Below, in pieces: positions 4,976 through 13,097 of a stretch of 24,574 nucleotides of DNA. The first letter of the stretch is position 1; each line of letters begins with the position of its first letter. This stretch comes from a virus: positions 1-24,574 of IMG/VR virus record IMGVR_UViG_3300035162_004632; one strand, written 5' to 3'. The translations under genes were made by a program, and so were the position numbers. Below the pieces are notes generated by a model, which was not told the DNA's origin, made no database searches, and worked only from the letters and a program-made list of their open reading frames with translations.

Positions 4976-5160
4976 GAGCTAAACAATCCTTTCAGTTTTT
5001 CATGGAAGAACGCCGCTACGATTAAGGCTGCCGGACCAAGTTTTGTCGACACGGCGAAAAACGTGCGCCAGAACCTCGTCCACTTCACTACGAAGTCCAA
5101 ATGTTGATGGTTCTCGGAGGCTGCCCTGTAGGGCGTTTTCCCGTCATTTTCTTCAGTCAT
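4963..5160 (-). CDS. 65-aa single-pass membrane protein
   Basis: ATG 5160 has AAAAGGG five bases upstream. The N-terminal 30 residues are polar and include histidines (ENHQHLDF). One membrane segment follows (about residues 32-52, FFAVSTKLGPAALIVAAFF), then a short basic and aromatic end (HEKLKGLFSSWFG). It starts the series of small membrane proteins leading to the lysin. The topology, with polar residues outside and one helix, is shared with the 62-aa gene downstream, so the two could be a diverged pair such as holin and antiholin. That is inference from shape only. Confidence 0.58.
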   Translation of the reverse strand: MTEENDGKTPYRAASENHQHLDFVVKWTRFWRTFFAVSTKLGPAALIVAAFFHEKLKGLFSSWFG

Positions 5161-5275
5161 AAAAAGCCCTTTTCCTACTATATTTGGCAGTTACTAAAAC
5201 TGCCCTTTTGACGCATAAGGAAATTGTGCGATTGAGGGCGTTGGAGACGGCGCCTTCTACTTTGGAGGAGGGCAT
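5153..5275 (-). CDS. Possible 40-aa basic ORF (weak)
   Basis: In the 172-base gap between the tail fibre and the small membrane genes, ATG 5275 opens a 40-codon frame ending at TGA 5153-5155, overlapping the next start (ATGACTGA). The product is basic (VKRAVLV, KYSRKRAF). The overlap with the next gene is in the style of this operon, but there is no ribosome binding site and the codon pattern is unremarkable. I list it as a candidate only. The rest of the gap holds the terminator-like element near 5290-5312 and nothing else I can support. Confidence 0.25.
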   Translation of the reverse strand: MPSSKVEGAVSNALNRTISLCVKRAVLVTAKYSRKRAFYD

Positions 5276-5292
5276 AAAAAAGTTACATAAAA

Positions 5293-5312
5293 ACGGGGTC
5301 CCGGATTTTTTG
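5293..5312. terminator. Weak bidirectional terminator-like element after the tail fibre
   Basis: CGGGGTCCCGG at 5294-5304 can form only a three- to four-pair stem. It is flanked on the plus strand by ATTTTTT and on the minus strand by TTTTT. For leftward transcription it lies about 25 bases after the tail fibre stop and before the lysis genes. The short stem makes real termination uncertain. Confidence 0.25.
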
Positions 5313-5332
5313 TTTTGATTTGAGTCATGGGA

Positions 5333-6880
5333 TCAACCGAATGTGTGAGTAAATGCAACACGGAGTTCCGTTACTTTCTGCGCCACATCTCTCACTAAAT
5401 TCGGGTAAAACTTTGCATACGCACTTGTCGAGTAACTGATCTCACTACGTCCTGGGGTATACCTTGCATCGGTCTCCGAGACGCTGATTGTTACGGACAT
5501 GCCCGTTGCTGGATCTATTTGCCGAACGTGGTTCGTTATACCCAGGTCGGAATTATCAACTTCCACGTCTTCGATGAACCGTGGGTGTGTCACCGCAGAG
5601 ACATTAGTATTTGTCGCACACATCCCAATGTGAAGCGTTTCGGCAACAACGTCCCCAATCACCTCGACGTGCATTCGCTTTTGGCTGTCGCCCAGGATAG
5701 TCTCCGAATTAACGTCGAGGTACTCCCCTCCAGGCCAGTCCAGCCGTGTTTTCTGACGAATAGAAAATGACTTTCCCACTCGCATTTCCCCGGGGGTCAT
5801 CGCGAAGTTCGCGCGATCCATGTAAAACAAATCCTGAGTGGATGTTTCGCCGCCGTGGAATGAGCCTGCCCAGAGAGCATCGGCCTCGCTCTTGATCGCG
5901 TAGTCGGACGCGCCACGGGAATTAATGTAGTCTGGCGATTTCCGGTAAACGGCCAAACGGTCAAGCACCGTTTTTGCGTGCTCAAACTCCTCATTGAGGA
6001 GGAACAAGTTTGCCCCAACTACATAGAGATTAGCAGCCCCTGCCGGATGGGTTAGTTTCAGCACGTTCGTGCCTGGCGGGCAAGGGACTTCAACGATCAT
6101 AACACTGGTGGCGAATGTAGAAACATTAACAGTTTTTGCAACCGCCCCATTAACCTCAATATCTAGTGCAGTGGGGGATGATCCCGTTGCATAGAGAGCT
6201 ATGCGGGCCTTCGCACCATAGCCCGCGACAACATTAAATTCCACCGCATTGCCGGGGGTCTGCGACCGGCGGCAGGGGAGATCTAGATCACTTTCTATAG
6301 ATATCGGATCAGGTCCTAGCAACTTCGACTCTGGGATTGAGTAGTCTATCCAAGTTCCTGTTTCTTGACGGGTATCCGTCAAGACAAAGCCGCTATCATC
6401 CTCGATCTGGCGAACCTTCCCTGTCCGCCAGAAATCCCAACTACCGTTCACTGAGTTTGTGGGCAGACTAGGCGCGGCAACATTGCCACGATTGAACTCG
6501 AACAATGTTCCACCTGAAGGTCCACGAGAGGCGACGTAAAACCTGTCAACGGACGTACAGTAAAGTGCTTTTGTCTTTCCTGCCAGTGAGGCAGAAGGTG
6601 CGCGATACACCTCACCATTCACGTACGTCAAGCTTATCGTCCAAGTGACCGAGGAGATGCCGTTTCCCGCCTCCACTGTGTAAGTGCCCGGCGCAGCATA
6701 GAATCTAAAAAATCCGTCGTTGCCCGTCGTTATTGGGTTCGCTATAGGTGTTTGGCCCTCACCATCGTCATAGAGGCTAGCTAGGGAGTTGTCTAAGGCG
6801 CTCCGAACCTCTACGGATGCAAAAGGAATTACATTACCCGAGTCATCAACCACCGTTCTGGTCAGCACTGCAAACGCCAT
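5333..6880 (-). CDS. Tail fibre / receptor-binding-type protein
   Basis: This 515-aa protein begins at ATG 6880, which has GGAG six bases upstream; a TTG 12 bases earlier is less likely. Residues 1-90 look like a carboxypeptidase-regulatory or Ig-like beta module (TVVDDSGNVIPFASVEVRSA, then DGFFRFYAAPGTYTVEAGNG), used by many phage fibres as an N-terminal adaptor. The remaining 420 residues are rich in G, S, T, N and aromatics, typical of a beta-rich receptor-binding body, with no chaperone or enzyme motif that I can see. It is the last large tail gene before lysis, the usual place for the host-range fibre. It would be trimeric and sit at the tail tip. Enzymatic (tailspike) activity cannot be excluded. 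Confidence 0.68.
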   Translation of the reverse strand: MAFAVLTRTVVDDSGNVIPFASVEVRSALDNSLASLYDDGEGQTPIANPITTGNDGFFRFYAAPGTYTVEAGNGISSVTWTISLTYVNGEVYRAPSASLAGKTKALYCTSVDRFYVASRGPSGGTLFEFNRGNVAAPSLPTNSVNGSWDFWRTGKVRQIEDDSGFVLTDTRQETGTWIDYSIPESKLLGPDPISIESDLDLPCRRSQTPGNAVEFNVVAGYGAKARIALYATGSSPTALDIEVNGAVAKTVNVSTFATSVMIVEVPCPPGTNVLKLTHPAGAANLYVVGANLFLLNEEFEHAKTVLDRLAVYRKSPDYINSRGASDYAIKSEADALWAGSFHGGETSTQDLFYMDRANFAMTPGEMRVGKSFSIRQKTRLDWPGGEYLDVNSETILGDSQKRMHVEVIGDVVAETLHIGMCATNTNVSAVTHPRFIEDVEVDNSDLGITNHVRQIDPATGMSVTISVSETDARYTPGRSEISYSTSAYAKFYPNLVRDVAQKVTELRVAFTHTFG

Positions 6881-6881
6881 T

Positions 6882-7247
6882 CTATTCTCCAATTCTCGTG
6901 TTGATGTTTCTAAAGTGACCTTGCGCTACCGTCTGTTTGTCTCCGGTCTCGGAGGCGATCATCTGGACTTCACAGAACAGGACGCCAGCAGGGAGAGCAG
7001 CGCTCTCCGTGTCTGAAATATCGAAGTAAAAGACCCCTCCCGCGCTGGTGCTGATTCCGTCACCAGTCAAAGTTTTCGTCAGCAGGATCGCGGAATTTAC
7101 GTTTCTGCAAATAACGAACGTGATCTCCGAGAAGGCTGCGAGGTCGAGCGCAGTTCCGTCTTGGTCCTTGCTGTTGAACAAGAACCGTTTGTCGTTGCTT
7201 TGCCCTATGCTCAAGTCTATGTGCTTGATATCGTTGGTTGGTGTCAT
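6882..7247 (-). CDS. Baseplate/fibre-associated protein with BppU-like features
   Basis: ATG 7247 forms an ATGA overlap with the preceding small gene and has GGAG nine bases upstream, so I prefer it to the GTG at 7253. The 121-aa product has alternating beta-type sequence (KRFLFNSKDQDGTALDLAAF, then FVICRNVNSAILLTKTL and VFYFDISDTESAALPAG). This matches the general pattern of the N-terminal domain of phage baseplate upper proteins, which read 'i..gd...f.f.l.D..G...dL....i.f.l', followed by a 'G.f...l...dt..l..G.y' part. It probably joins the fibre to the tail tip. It is followed after one base by the fibre gene. The family assignment is by pattern only. Confidence 0.5.
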   Translation of the reverse strand: MTPTNDIKHIDLSIGQSNDKRFLFNSKDQDGTALDLAAFSEITFVICRNVNSAILLTKTLTGDGISTSAGGVFYFDISDTESAALPAGVLFCEVQMIASETGDKQTVAQGHFRNINTRIGE

Positions 7248-7369
7248 TTGCACTGTCTCCAGACTACGGTAACGGTCTGGCTTTCAACCCTGACGACATC
7301 TAAGTGCTGGCAAGGCTTGTTCGGATACCTTGGAACAACCAAGTTGTGACTGATAACGGTATTTCTCAT
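7244..7369 (-). CDS. 41-aa small protein in the tail-tip operon
   Basis: ATG 7369 overlaps the stop of the coiled-coil gene (ATGA, 7366-7369) and its own TGA overlaps the start of the next gene (ATGA, 7244-7247). Coupling at both ends makes it very likely to be translated. The product is soluble, with a beta-like C-terminal half (HLDVVRVESQTVTVVWRQCK) and two cysteines. I recognise no family. Its place between two tail-tip genes suggests a small virion or assembly component. Confidence 0.6.
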   Translation of the reverse strand: MRNTVISHNLVVPRYPNKPCQHLDVVRVESQTVTVVWRQCK

Positions 7370-7614
7370 TTCTTCGCCCCCGCTGTAACACGCTGTCGCT
7401 TCGCTTCGCGTGAACGGTACGCCTCCAGGGCCTCGTGAGCCTCGGTTGCTGACTTCTCGGCAGCGGCTTTGTCGACCACCAATTGGCGTAGGTGTTCCGC
7501 GCCTGAAACGTCTTTTTTCAAATCAGCGCGCAACTTCTTTACCTGGGCGGCCAGTTGGCGATTCTGTTCCTGAAGGTTGAGAATATCGCGCTTGTACCGT
7601 TCTACGCTTGCCAT
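7366..7614 (-). CDS. 82-aa coiled-coil protein
   Basis: Almost the whole protein is charged helix: heptad-like leucines and valines run through ILNLQEQNRQLAAQVKKLRA (residues 11-30) and continue to about residue 70 with alanine- and glutamate-rich repeats. The C-terminus is basic (REAKRQRVTAGAKK). It starts two bases after the stop of the preceding tail gene. Such short coiled coils in tail operons may be linkers or chaperones of fibre assembly. No named family is recognised. Confidence 0.6.
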   Translation of the reverse strand: MASVERYKRDILNLQEQNRQLAAQVKKLRADLKKDVSGAEHLRQLVVDKAAAEKSATEAHEALEAYRSREAKRQRVTAGAKK

Positions 7615-7616
7615 GA

Positions 7617-8201
7617 CTACACCCCCACCGGGGCGATGAATTTATCGGTACAAAAGGACAGGAAGACAGGGCCTGCCTGTCCTCCATTCCGGCAAGAAGC
7701 AATGAAATAGAAGTGATCACCACTCCCCACCGTCAAATCGATGTAGTCATCGCCCGAATTGTCAAACGCAACGTAATGAGTTCCGGACGACGGCACATCC
7801 CAAGAAACGCCCCCTATTTGCTCCACTGAAGAACCTACTGGTTTTCTGTTGAGCGTCAGGAAAGTGTTGTTTCCTGAGCCAGTGCCGCCGTTGCCTATGC
7901 CCGCGAAGCGGACCCTGTAAGTTCCGGCCCTGTAAATGGTCACGCTGCCGCGTCCATAATCATTTTCCGAGCTGTAATCAGTGTACTCCCCCCCGTTATC
8001 CGTATGGGTCCATAAGGCTATATCCGTTTCTTCTCCACGACCATGACCGAAGCAGAGAACAACAACCTCGCCCGCCGATGGCGCGGGGCCGCCTCCTTCC
8101 GAGATCGCTACAGGGTTGTCCCGCAGCCTTGTCATGACTGGAGCTGTAACAGGGCTGTCCTTATCGATCTCTGTATCAGCGATTGCGGTATAGTTTGTCA
8201 T
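7617..8201 (-). CDS. Tail-tip protein, 194 aa, beta-rich
   Basis: The N-terminus (NYTAIADTEIDKDSPVTAPV, then MTRLRDNPVAISEG) is the short adaptor motif with which many phage tail and fibre proteins begin: 'i...eid.dSpi....m..lrdNp.ai'. The remainder, residues 45-185, is glycine-, serine- and threonine-rich with alternating aromatics, as in a compact beta domain (jelly-roll or C1q-like: RGSVTIYRAGTYRVRFAGIG, then HYVAFDNSGDDYIDLTVGSG). It directly follows the large tail-tip gene with one codon of contact and probably forms part of the tip or a side fibre. The head motif is well supported; the fold is inferred. Confidence 0.6.
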   Translation of the reverse strand: MTNYTAIADTEIDKDSPVTAPVMTRLRDNPVAISEGGGPAPSAGEVVVLCFGHGRGEETDIALWTHTDNGGEYTDYSSENDYGRGSVTIYRAGTYRVRFAGIGNGGTGSGNNTFLTLNRKPVGSSVEQIGGVSWDVPSSGTHYVAFDNSGDDYIDLTVGSGDHFYFIASCRNGGQAGPVFLSFCTDKFIAPVGV

Positions 8202-9965
8202 CTATGAGATTACTCCTGCGGTTGCGCCACCAGTCAGCAGCCCGTCGGCGTCGCCGATGTAAGCATTTTTTATCGGTGCTGAATCGTAGCCGGTAAAATC
8301 CTCAGCTGCGGCATCCATGACAAAATGCAACTGCCCGTAGGGGCTTGTTTCTATTGCGACATAGCGAACCGTTTCGCCTGGGATGACTTCCTCAGCGCTG
8401 ATGATTGTCCACTTCCTATTACGGCGAGCGCCGTATTCGTCTAGGTCCAGGTAGTGCGAGAGAAAGAAGTCGTCGCTAAGCCAGAACGTCCGGTCCTTTG
8501 CGTCCAACATAAAATGGAGCCATTGAGGCGTGTATTTAAACCCGTCCAGAATCCTATTGCCCGTATAGAAAACCGTCGCCTCGTCATCGAGCCAGCGGCT
8601 AAAGATCTTGCGTATGCTTGCCGTGCCGTAGAGCTCCGCCGTCTCGGTCTCTAGATCCGCTGTTACATACTGACTTTGGAAGTCGGTTGCCTTTGATAGT
8701 GCGAGATAAGTTGCAGGGTTGTAGTAGAACCAGCACTGACTCGTGCGATCACGCGGTCTGTCTTTAATTTGCAAGCTACCGCTGATTATATTCGCGGCGT
8801 CCGTAAGCGTCGCCGGTGTCTCGATGTAGCCGCGAACGGCTTTCATCTTCACGAGCGCGTCTCGTTCATCCCACCAAATATAGCAAAGCGTCTGCGCCTG
8901 GATCTCGCTAATAAGCTTATAAACGGACGTGGGTTCCGTGATTACAGTGTTGAGTCGGTAGGCATCCAGGTAGTCTTCTCGCTCATCTGACCAGTTTGCC
9001 GTATCCAACCAGGCAGCGTCTATACCGCAGTATGTAGTAAGCAGGTCGGAGATAACAGAATCAACTGTCGCTTCGCTGTAAACAATGCACTGCTGAACGC
9101 CGTCATTAGCGGAGTGCTCTTCCGCTTGTGTTCTATACTGACCACGGCTCAGCCCGCCGAACGTCACACCATCAGTCACCGTTGCGGTACTGGCGTAGCT
9201 AATGAGCTCGTCGTTGACCCTGACCACCCCACTCGACGAATAATCAGCCGCGAAGGCGTTCACCAAAAGGAAAGAAGTGGCTCCCGCAGTTATGTCAGCG
9301 TAAAGCTTGCCTAAGCTGGTTTTCGGGGCTTGCGCTTTTCTTTCCTCGACTTTCGAAAGAATATCCTTGCCAGCCATGGTCACACGACCGGAACTATCGA
9401 CATTCGTAATCGTCTCCATGAAATAGGTGCGATTGGTCATCGCCGCCAACGACTGACCGGCGTACCCGTCATAGATCACGATCTGGATTTGGCTTCGGTA
9501 TTTGTTGCGCGCCACCCACCTCGCCCAAAACGAACCGCGCTCGCTAGACATAGGGTCCCAAGTCCTGCCGGACAGATAGGGGTCAACAAGCCTGTCGGTG
9601 TGCTGGTGATCACTAAAGACAAGCGTGCAAAGCGCTCTGTTTCCTAGTCCTTGCAAGTCAGAATTGGAGCCGCCGAAGTTAATAACTGTCGGCGCGGTAG
9701 ATACTGATACGAGCGACGGAAACAGGTAATCGACCCCGTCGATATCGATCTCGGCGACGCCGCCTTTGCCGAAGAACAGACTTAACGGAGTACCATCAAG
9801 CGCGAAGTTCTCCGCATCCTGGCAAGTCGACCTGGTGTTATAGCATTTGGTGTCACCCGTGCCGGTTGCGGTGCAAGGCGAAGTGCCAAAGACCCGCGAG
9901 CAAATGGGCTGTTTGATCTCAACAATCTGGATAGCTTCGCGCCCGACGGTTGTCTCGCTACTCAT
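8202..9965 (-). CDS. Large tail-tip / baseplate hub-type protein
   Basis: This 587-aa protein has a cysteine-bearing N-terminal region with C22, C31, C41 and C48 in the pattern PICSRVFGTSPC and CYNTRSTCQDAENF, which recurs in tail-tip proteins of several siphophages and could hold a metal or disulfides. The middle has LSRGQYRTQAEEHSAND (about residues 270-290), a common 'R.q.gT.a..h..g' tail module. The C-terminal 250 residues are beta-rich with many aromatics. It overlaps the preceding gene by eight bases. From position after the tape measure and distal-tail-type gene, it should build the tip that contacts the host. I cannot name a Pfam family with certainty. Confidence 0.65.
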   Translation of the reverse strand: MSSETTVGREAIQIVEIKQPICSRVFGTSPCTATGTGDTKCYNTRSTCQDAENFALDGTPLSLFFGKGGVAEIDIDGVDYLFPSLVSVSTAPTVINFGGSNSDLQGLGNRALCTLVFSDHQHTDRLVDPYLSGRTWDPMSSERGSFWARWVARNKYRSQIQIVIYDGYAGQSLAAMTNRTYFMETITNVDSSGRVTMAGKDILSKVEERKAQAPKTSLGKLYADITAGATSFLLVNAFAADYSSSGVVRVNDELISYASTATVTDGVTFGGLSRGQYRTQAEEHSANDGVQQCIVYSEATVDSVISDLLTTYCGIDAAWLDTANWSDEREDYLDAYRLNTVITEPTSVYKLISEIQAQTLCYIWWDERDALVKMKAVRGYIETPATLTDAANIISGSLQIKDRPRDRTSQCWFYYNPATYLALSKATDFQSQYVTADLETETAELYGTASIRKIFSRWLDDEATVFYTGNRILDGFKYTPQWLHFMLDAKDRTFWLSDDFFLSHYLDLDEYGARRNRKWTIISAEEVIPGETVRYVAIETSPYGQLHFVMDAAAEDFTGYDSAPIKNAYIGDADGLLTGGATAGVIS

Positions 9966-10773
9966 AGCCGCGCGCCTTTACATCCATAGAAACGGCCATT
10001 CTGTCGGCGATCCCCATGTTCGACGGAACTGGAACGTCATCTACTTGGCAAAACCCGACGCCCGCGTCCGTGTAAGTGCTCGGACGCCAAGCAACCCAGA
10101 AGGGCTCGTCCTCTATGGCGATTTGGACCGTAGGCCAGTTAGCGTGCACCCACGACGCTTGAAGATGATCCCATTGGTAAGCCGTTTCTAAGAACGTGCG
10201 CTGCTTAGTCCGCCCCAGGCTCTCGCCGGTTTCCGAATAGTTTGCCCGCAACTTAGTGCGTCTTGATAGGTCAACAGGAGAGTGGCCCCCAAAAATGGGC
10301 TGCTGCATTTGCAATGCCGTGCCAAACTTAATCACCCCTATTTTAGGGATGCTCGTCGCACTAGTAATATTCACTCGCCAGCGCCAAGCTGACGTTGGAG
10401 TGAAGATAGTGAATATCGGGCTGTCGTCAATTAGCGCTTCGCTGTCTGTTAGATCCTGCCAACTTCCTGAATAATATTGTATCTTGATCGTCGCGCCACT
10501 AGACCCCAGCGTGTGCGCCGCGATACAACAGTAGTCACAAGACACCTCTGATCCATGGTCGTATTCCCAGGTTGAGGCGGTAGCGGTGGGCTTCCAGAAC
10601 TCGTAGGTGAGCGTATTCAATGGCGCTTCATCAAAGAACGCGCTATCCGTTGTTGACGCCGCCACGGTTCCGCCAGTGTGCCAATTCAGGCTGTGAGCGA
10701 TTCTAGCATGGTCAAGAGACTTTGCTCCCCCTGGAACCGTGTAGCTTGATTTATACAAGACGGACAACGGCAC
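9958..10773 (-). CDS. Distal tail / tail-tip protein, 271 aa
   Basis: The first gene after the tape measure is usually the distal tail protein that caps the tail tube. This protein is rich in aromatic and beta-type segments (LTYEFWKPTATASTWEYDHG, then WRWRVNITSATSIPKIGVIK) and ends in a region with EDEPFWVAWRPS and DRMAVSMDVKARGYE, consistent with a structural tail component. The start could be the GTG at 10773 or the TTG six bases on; GAGGGG lies too close to the GTG and better spaced for the TTG. It overlaps the tape measure gene by 23 bases. The exact family is not recognised; the role is inferred from order. Confidence 0.58.
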   Translation of the reverse strand: MPLSVLYKSSYTVPGGAKSLDHARIAHSLNWHTGGTVAASTTDSAFFDEAPLNTLTYEFWKPTATASTWEYDHGSEVSCDYCCIAAHTLGSSGATIKIQYYSGSWQDLTDSEALIDDSPIFTIFTPTSAWRWRVNITSATSIPKIGVIKFGTALQMQQPIFGGHSPVDLSRRTKLRANYSETGESLGRTKQRTFLETAYQWDHLQASWVHANWPTVQIAIEDEPFWVAWRPSTYTDAGVGFCQVDDVPVPSNMGIADRMAVSMDVKARGYE

Positions 10774-12850
10774 CCCCCTCTACGGCTTCGTTGATCTGGT
10801 TGATCAAGCCGCGTATTTGTTCCTGCCCGAAGTTCTGGCCTTCAAGACGGATGGCCACGTTTCTAGAGACATTACCGCCGCTAGAGCTACTTTGCCCGCC
10901 GCCAGCAGCGGAAGTACCGCCCCCCGCAGAGGATGCCGACTTAGAGCCTGATTTAATGTTACGTACCGCATTGAGACCAGCAGCCAACGCCGAACTCGCC
11001 GCAGCGATGCGCCCTAGCGGGTTCCCGACAAAAGACGGGTCCTTGAGAACTTCAGTGAAAGCCAACCAAGAGTTAGTCACTCCAATAGCAGCCCCGATCT
11101 TCTTCGACCCCTGGAATACCTGGCCCAGAGCCTTAAGCGTCCCCTTAACGCCAGCATTGCGGGATTGCATCATCTTGAATTGGTGCGTATCTTCTACGCG
11201 CTGCAAAAGGGCGGCATGTTCTTCGTGAGCCCCTGTTCTTGATTTAAGGAAGTTCGTGAGCGCCTCTTTCTGACGTTCGTAAGAGGCAAGCTGCAGCTCT
11301 TCAGTTGTGAATAGCGCGTTCTTGATCGCCTCGATTTCGCGATCAACAGCTGAGATCTTTGATCCTCTAGAGCCTGACTGCGTTTTGCTTTCGCCCTCTT
11401 CGGTGGCACCGGAACTAGTGCCCAACAGGCCCGGGGAGCCGATGCTACTGGCCGCGCTTAACGGGGCCGTGCTGCTCTCGCTGTCAACCAACAAAGCATC
11501 ACTGATTGTATCCTTGAGTTCCCGCCAAGCTGTGTCCGCTATGTTCGCAGCATGAGTCCATTTCTTACCAGATAGAGCCGCCATGGCCTCGGACCGCTTT
11601 CCAAGATTGTCTACCTCTTGGGCCAAAGCGTGGTATTTAGAGCCCGCCATGATGGCAGCAACGCCGAGGTTTTGGACGGCCTTAGTTTCTGCTATTAGCG
11701 GGTTAGCACGGCTAGCCTCAGCCAAACTGTGCAAGAAGTCTGCCCAACGTTTTTGCATACCCATTACGAGCGATGCAAAAAACTTTTGCACATCAACAAA
11801 CACACCTTTCATTGAGAAGAACAGACTTTCTCCGGCCACCGACATTGCCAACCAAGACCGTTTCCAAAAAAGCTGAAGCGCCTTAACCGCCTCACCGATA
11901 CCGCCGAGCCCCTTTACGACTTTCATCGCCCAGAACACCGCCTCACCGAGCGCGACAACGAAGATGCCAATGCCGGATCTAACCAAGAGCTTCTTGAAAT
12001 TACTCGTCACAAAGGATGCTGCGATAACGGCGGCACGGTAAGCGACCATGGCCCCTACCAGGGAAAACACGGTAGCAGTGTAGGCCGGTACCCTAGCGAA
12101 CAACTGGGAAAGAGTGTTTGTTAGAGCGCTCCCTCTCTTAAACAGATCACCCACAATGCGAGAAAAGTTCTCTAGAGCCGGTGCGATCTGCGAAGCCACT
12201 CGATTACCAAGGCCCTTAGTAATGAGAGAGAGCCTCGATATGGCGTCGTTGGCCTGCTGAATGCGCGCAGCATCCACCTCACTGACCGCAACACCGAAAT
12301 CATCGATCTCCTGGGTAGCCTGCCGGATAGTGGCGGGATCAATACGCGCCATCGCAATAGAGCCTTCTTCGCCGAACAGCTGGCCTGCAACAGCAGCCCT
12401 TTCAGCAGCCGGGATAAACTTCTCTATTGCTGCGTTAATGGCACTGACGCGCTCATCAAGGGGCAATTGGTACAGCTCTCCGGCTGTGAGCTTTAGCCGG
12501 TTTAACGCGTCAGCCGCAGGGCCAGTGCCACCAGCCGCTTGGCTTAGGCGACGGGTTAAATCCTTAGTGGCCTGCTCCACGCCAGACATAGCGACCCCTG
12601 CGAGGTCGCCTGCGCGTTCCATGATTTGTATTGATTTTGTGGTGGTACCTAAACTTTTAGCAAGCTTAGCTTGGGCGTCTATCGTTCGAAGGGACGCGAC
12701 TCCTAGCGCAAACGTCGCCGCTTTGACCGCGACCAGGGCGGCTGTTGCTTTAATAGCAAAGCTTTTAACCAACGCCCCAGAGTCCCCCAGACCTTTTTTA
12801 AGTGGGTCTGTGTCTGCGCCGACGACGATTTTAAGCTTAGGTATTGCCAT
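10751..12850 (-). CDS. Tape measure protein
   Basis: This is the longest gene here, 699 aa, and it sits just after the tail chaperones. The N-terminus (LKIVVGADTDPLKKGLGDSG) is typical of lambdoid/TP901-type tape measure proteins. Long alanine-rich amphipathic helices follow, with hydrophobic segments at about residues 25-50, 260-290 and 300-320 (for example GIFVVALGEAVFWAMKV) that may enter the host membrane on DNA ejection. A glycine/serine-rich linker (SGSKSASSAGGGTSAAGGGQ) precedes a short terminal domain with NVAIRLEGQNFG. Using about 1.5 angstrom per residue, the tail would be near 100 nm. No lytic transglycosylase or peptidase motif is seen. It overlaps the chaperone ORF by 14 bases. 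Confidence 0.88.
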   Translation of the reverse strand: MAIPKLKIVVGADTDPLKKGLGDSGALVKSFAIKATAALVAVKAATFALGVASLRTIDAQAKLAKSLGTTTKSIQIMERAGDLAGVAMSGVEQATKDLTRRLSQAAGGTGPAADALNRLKLTAGELYQLPLDERVSAINAAIEKFIPAAERAAVAGQLFGEEGSIAMARIDPATIRQATQEIDDFGVAVSEVDAARIQQANDAISRLSLITKGLGNRVASQIAPALENFSRIVGDLFKRGSALTNTLSQLFARVPAYTATVFSLVGAMVAYRAAVIAASFVTSNFKKLLVRSGIGIFVVALGEAVFWAMKVVKGLGGIGEAVKALQLFWKRSWLAMSVAGESLFFSMKGVFVDVQKFFASLVMGMQKRWADFLHSLAEASRANPLIAETKAVQNLGVAAIMAGSKYHALAQEVDNLGKRSEAMAALSGKKWTHAANIADTAWRELKDTISDALLVDSESSTAPLSAASSIGSPGLLGTSSGATEEGESKTQSGSRGSKISAVDREIEAIKNALFTTEELQLASYERQKEALTNFLKSRTGAHEEHAALLQRVEDTHQFKMMQSRNAGVKGTLKALGQVFQGSKKIGAAIGVTNSWLAFTEVLKDPSFVGNPLGRIAAASSALAAGLNAVRNIKSGSKSASSAGGGTSAAGGGQSSSSGGNVSRNVAIRLEGQNFGQEQIRGLINQINEAVEGGAVVRLV

Positions 12851-13097
12851 TGTCTTCTTTCGCCCATTTCAGCAATCGGTCTGCGTCTTTCCGGCTGAGG
12901 CCTTTCCGTCCCCCTTCTTGGGGCTTGCCTTCTTCTTCTAGTAGCCACCAAAAATGCCGGGGTTTCATGCTCCAGAATTCCGAGGGAGCGATCTTGAGTT
13001 GTCGAATAGCAAGGAGGAAGCACCGCTTAACTAGCCGGTTATCTTTTTTTTTCGTCGTCCTCGTTGTCTCCGTCGCCGGTTGGTTCTGGCGCTCCAT
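12837..13097 (-). CDS. Tail assembly chaperone T-type ORF, probably read by frameshift from G
   Basis: The conserved part (residues about 20-86) contains RCFLLAIRQLKIAPSEFWSM followed by KPRHFWWLLE. This is the signature of the small chaperone encoded just before the tape measure in gene transfer agents and alphaproteobacterial phages: 'l.l.P.eFW.ltp.El'. Such proteins bind the tape measure during tail assembly. The ATG at 13097 has no ribosome binding site, and the first 15 residues are a low-complexity shadow of the G gene. A run of nine A (13044-13052) lies where the conserved part opens, so the protein may be made only as a G-T fusion. Independent initiation remains possible. Confidence 0.75.
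   Translation of the reverse strand: MERQNQPATETTRTTKKKDNRLVKRCFLLAIRQLKIAPSEFWSMKPRHFWWLLEEEGKPQEGGRKGLSRKDADRLLKWAKEDNGNT

Noticed and set aside
10722-11228. Plus-strand 168-aa ORF opposite the tape measure C-terminus
   Set aside because: Proline/alanine-rich mirror of the Gly/Ser/Ala-rich tape measure end; no start signal or domain.
12261-12941. Plus-strand 226-aa ORF inside the tape measure gene
   Set aside because: It is a shadow of the alanine-rich tape measure coding strand, with no recognisable domain and against the operon direction.
13039-13097. Standard -1 frameshift as in lambda G-T
   Set aside because: Checking the frames across the A-run shows that the T frame lies at -2/+1 relative to G, so a -1 slip would not enter the conserved T ORF.
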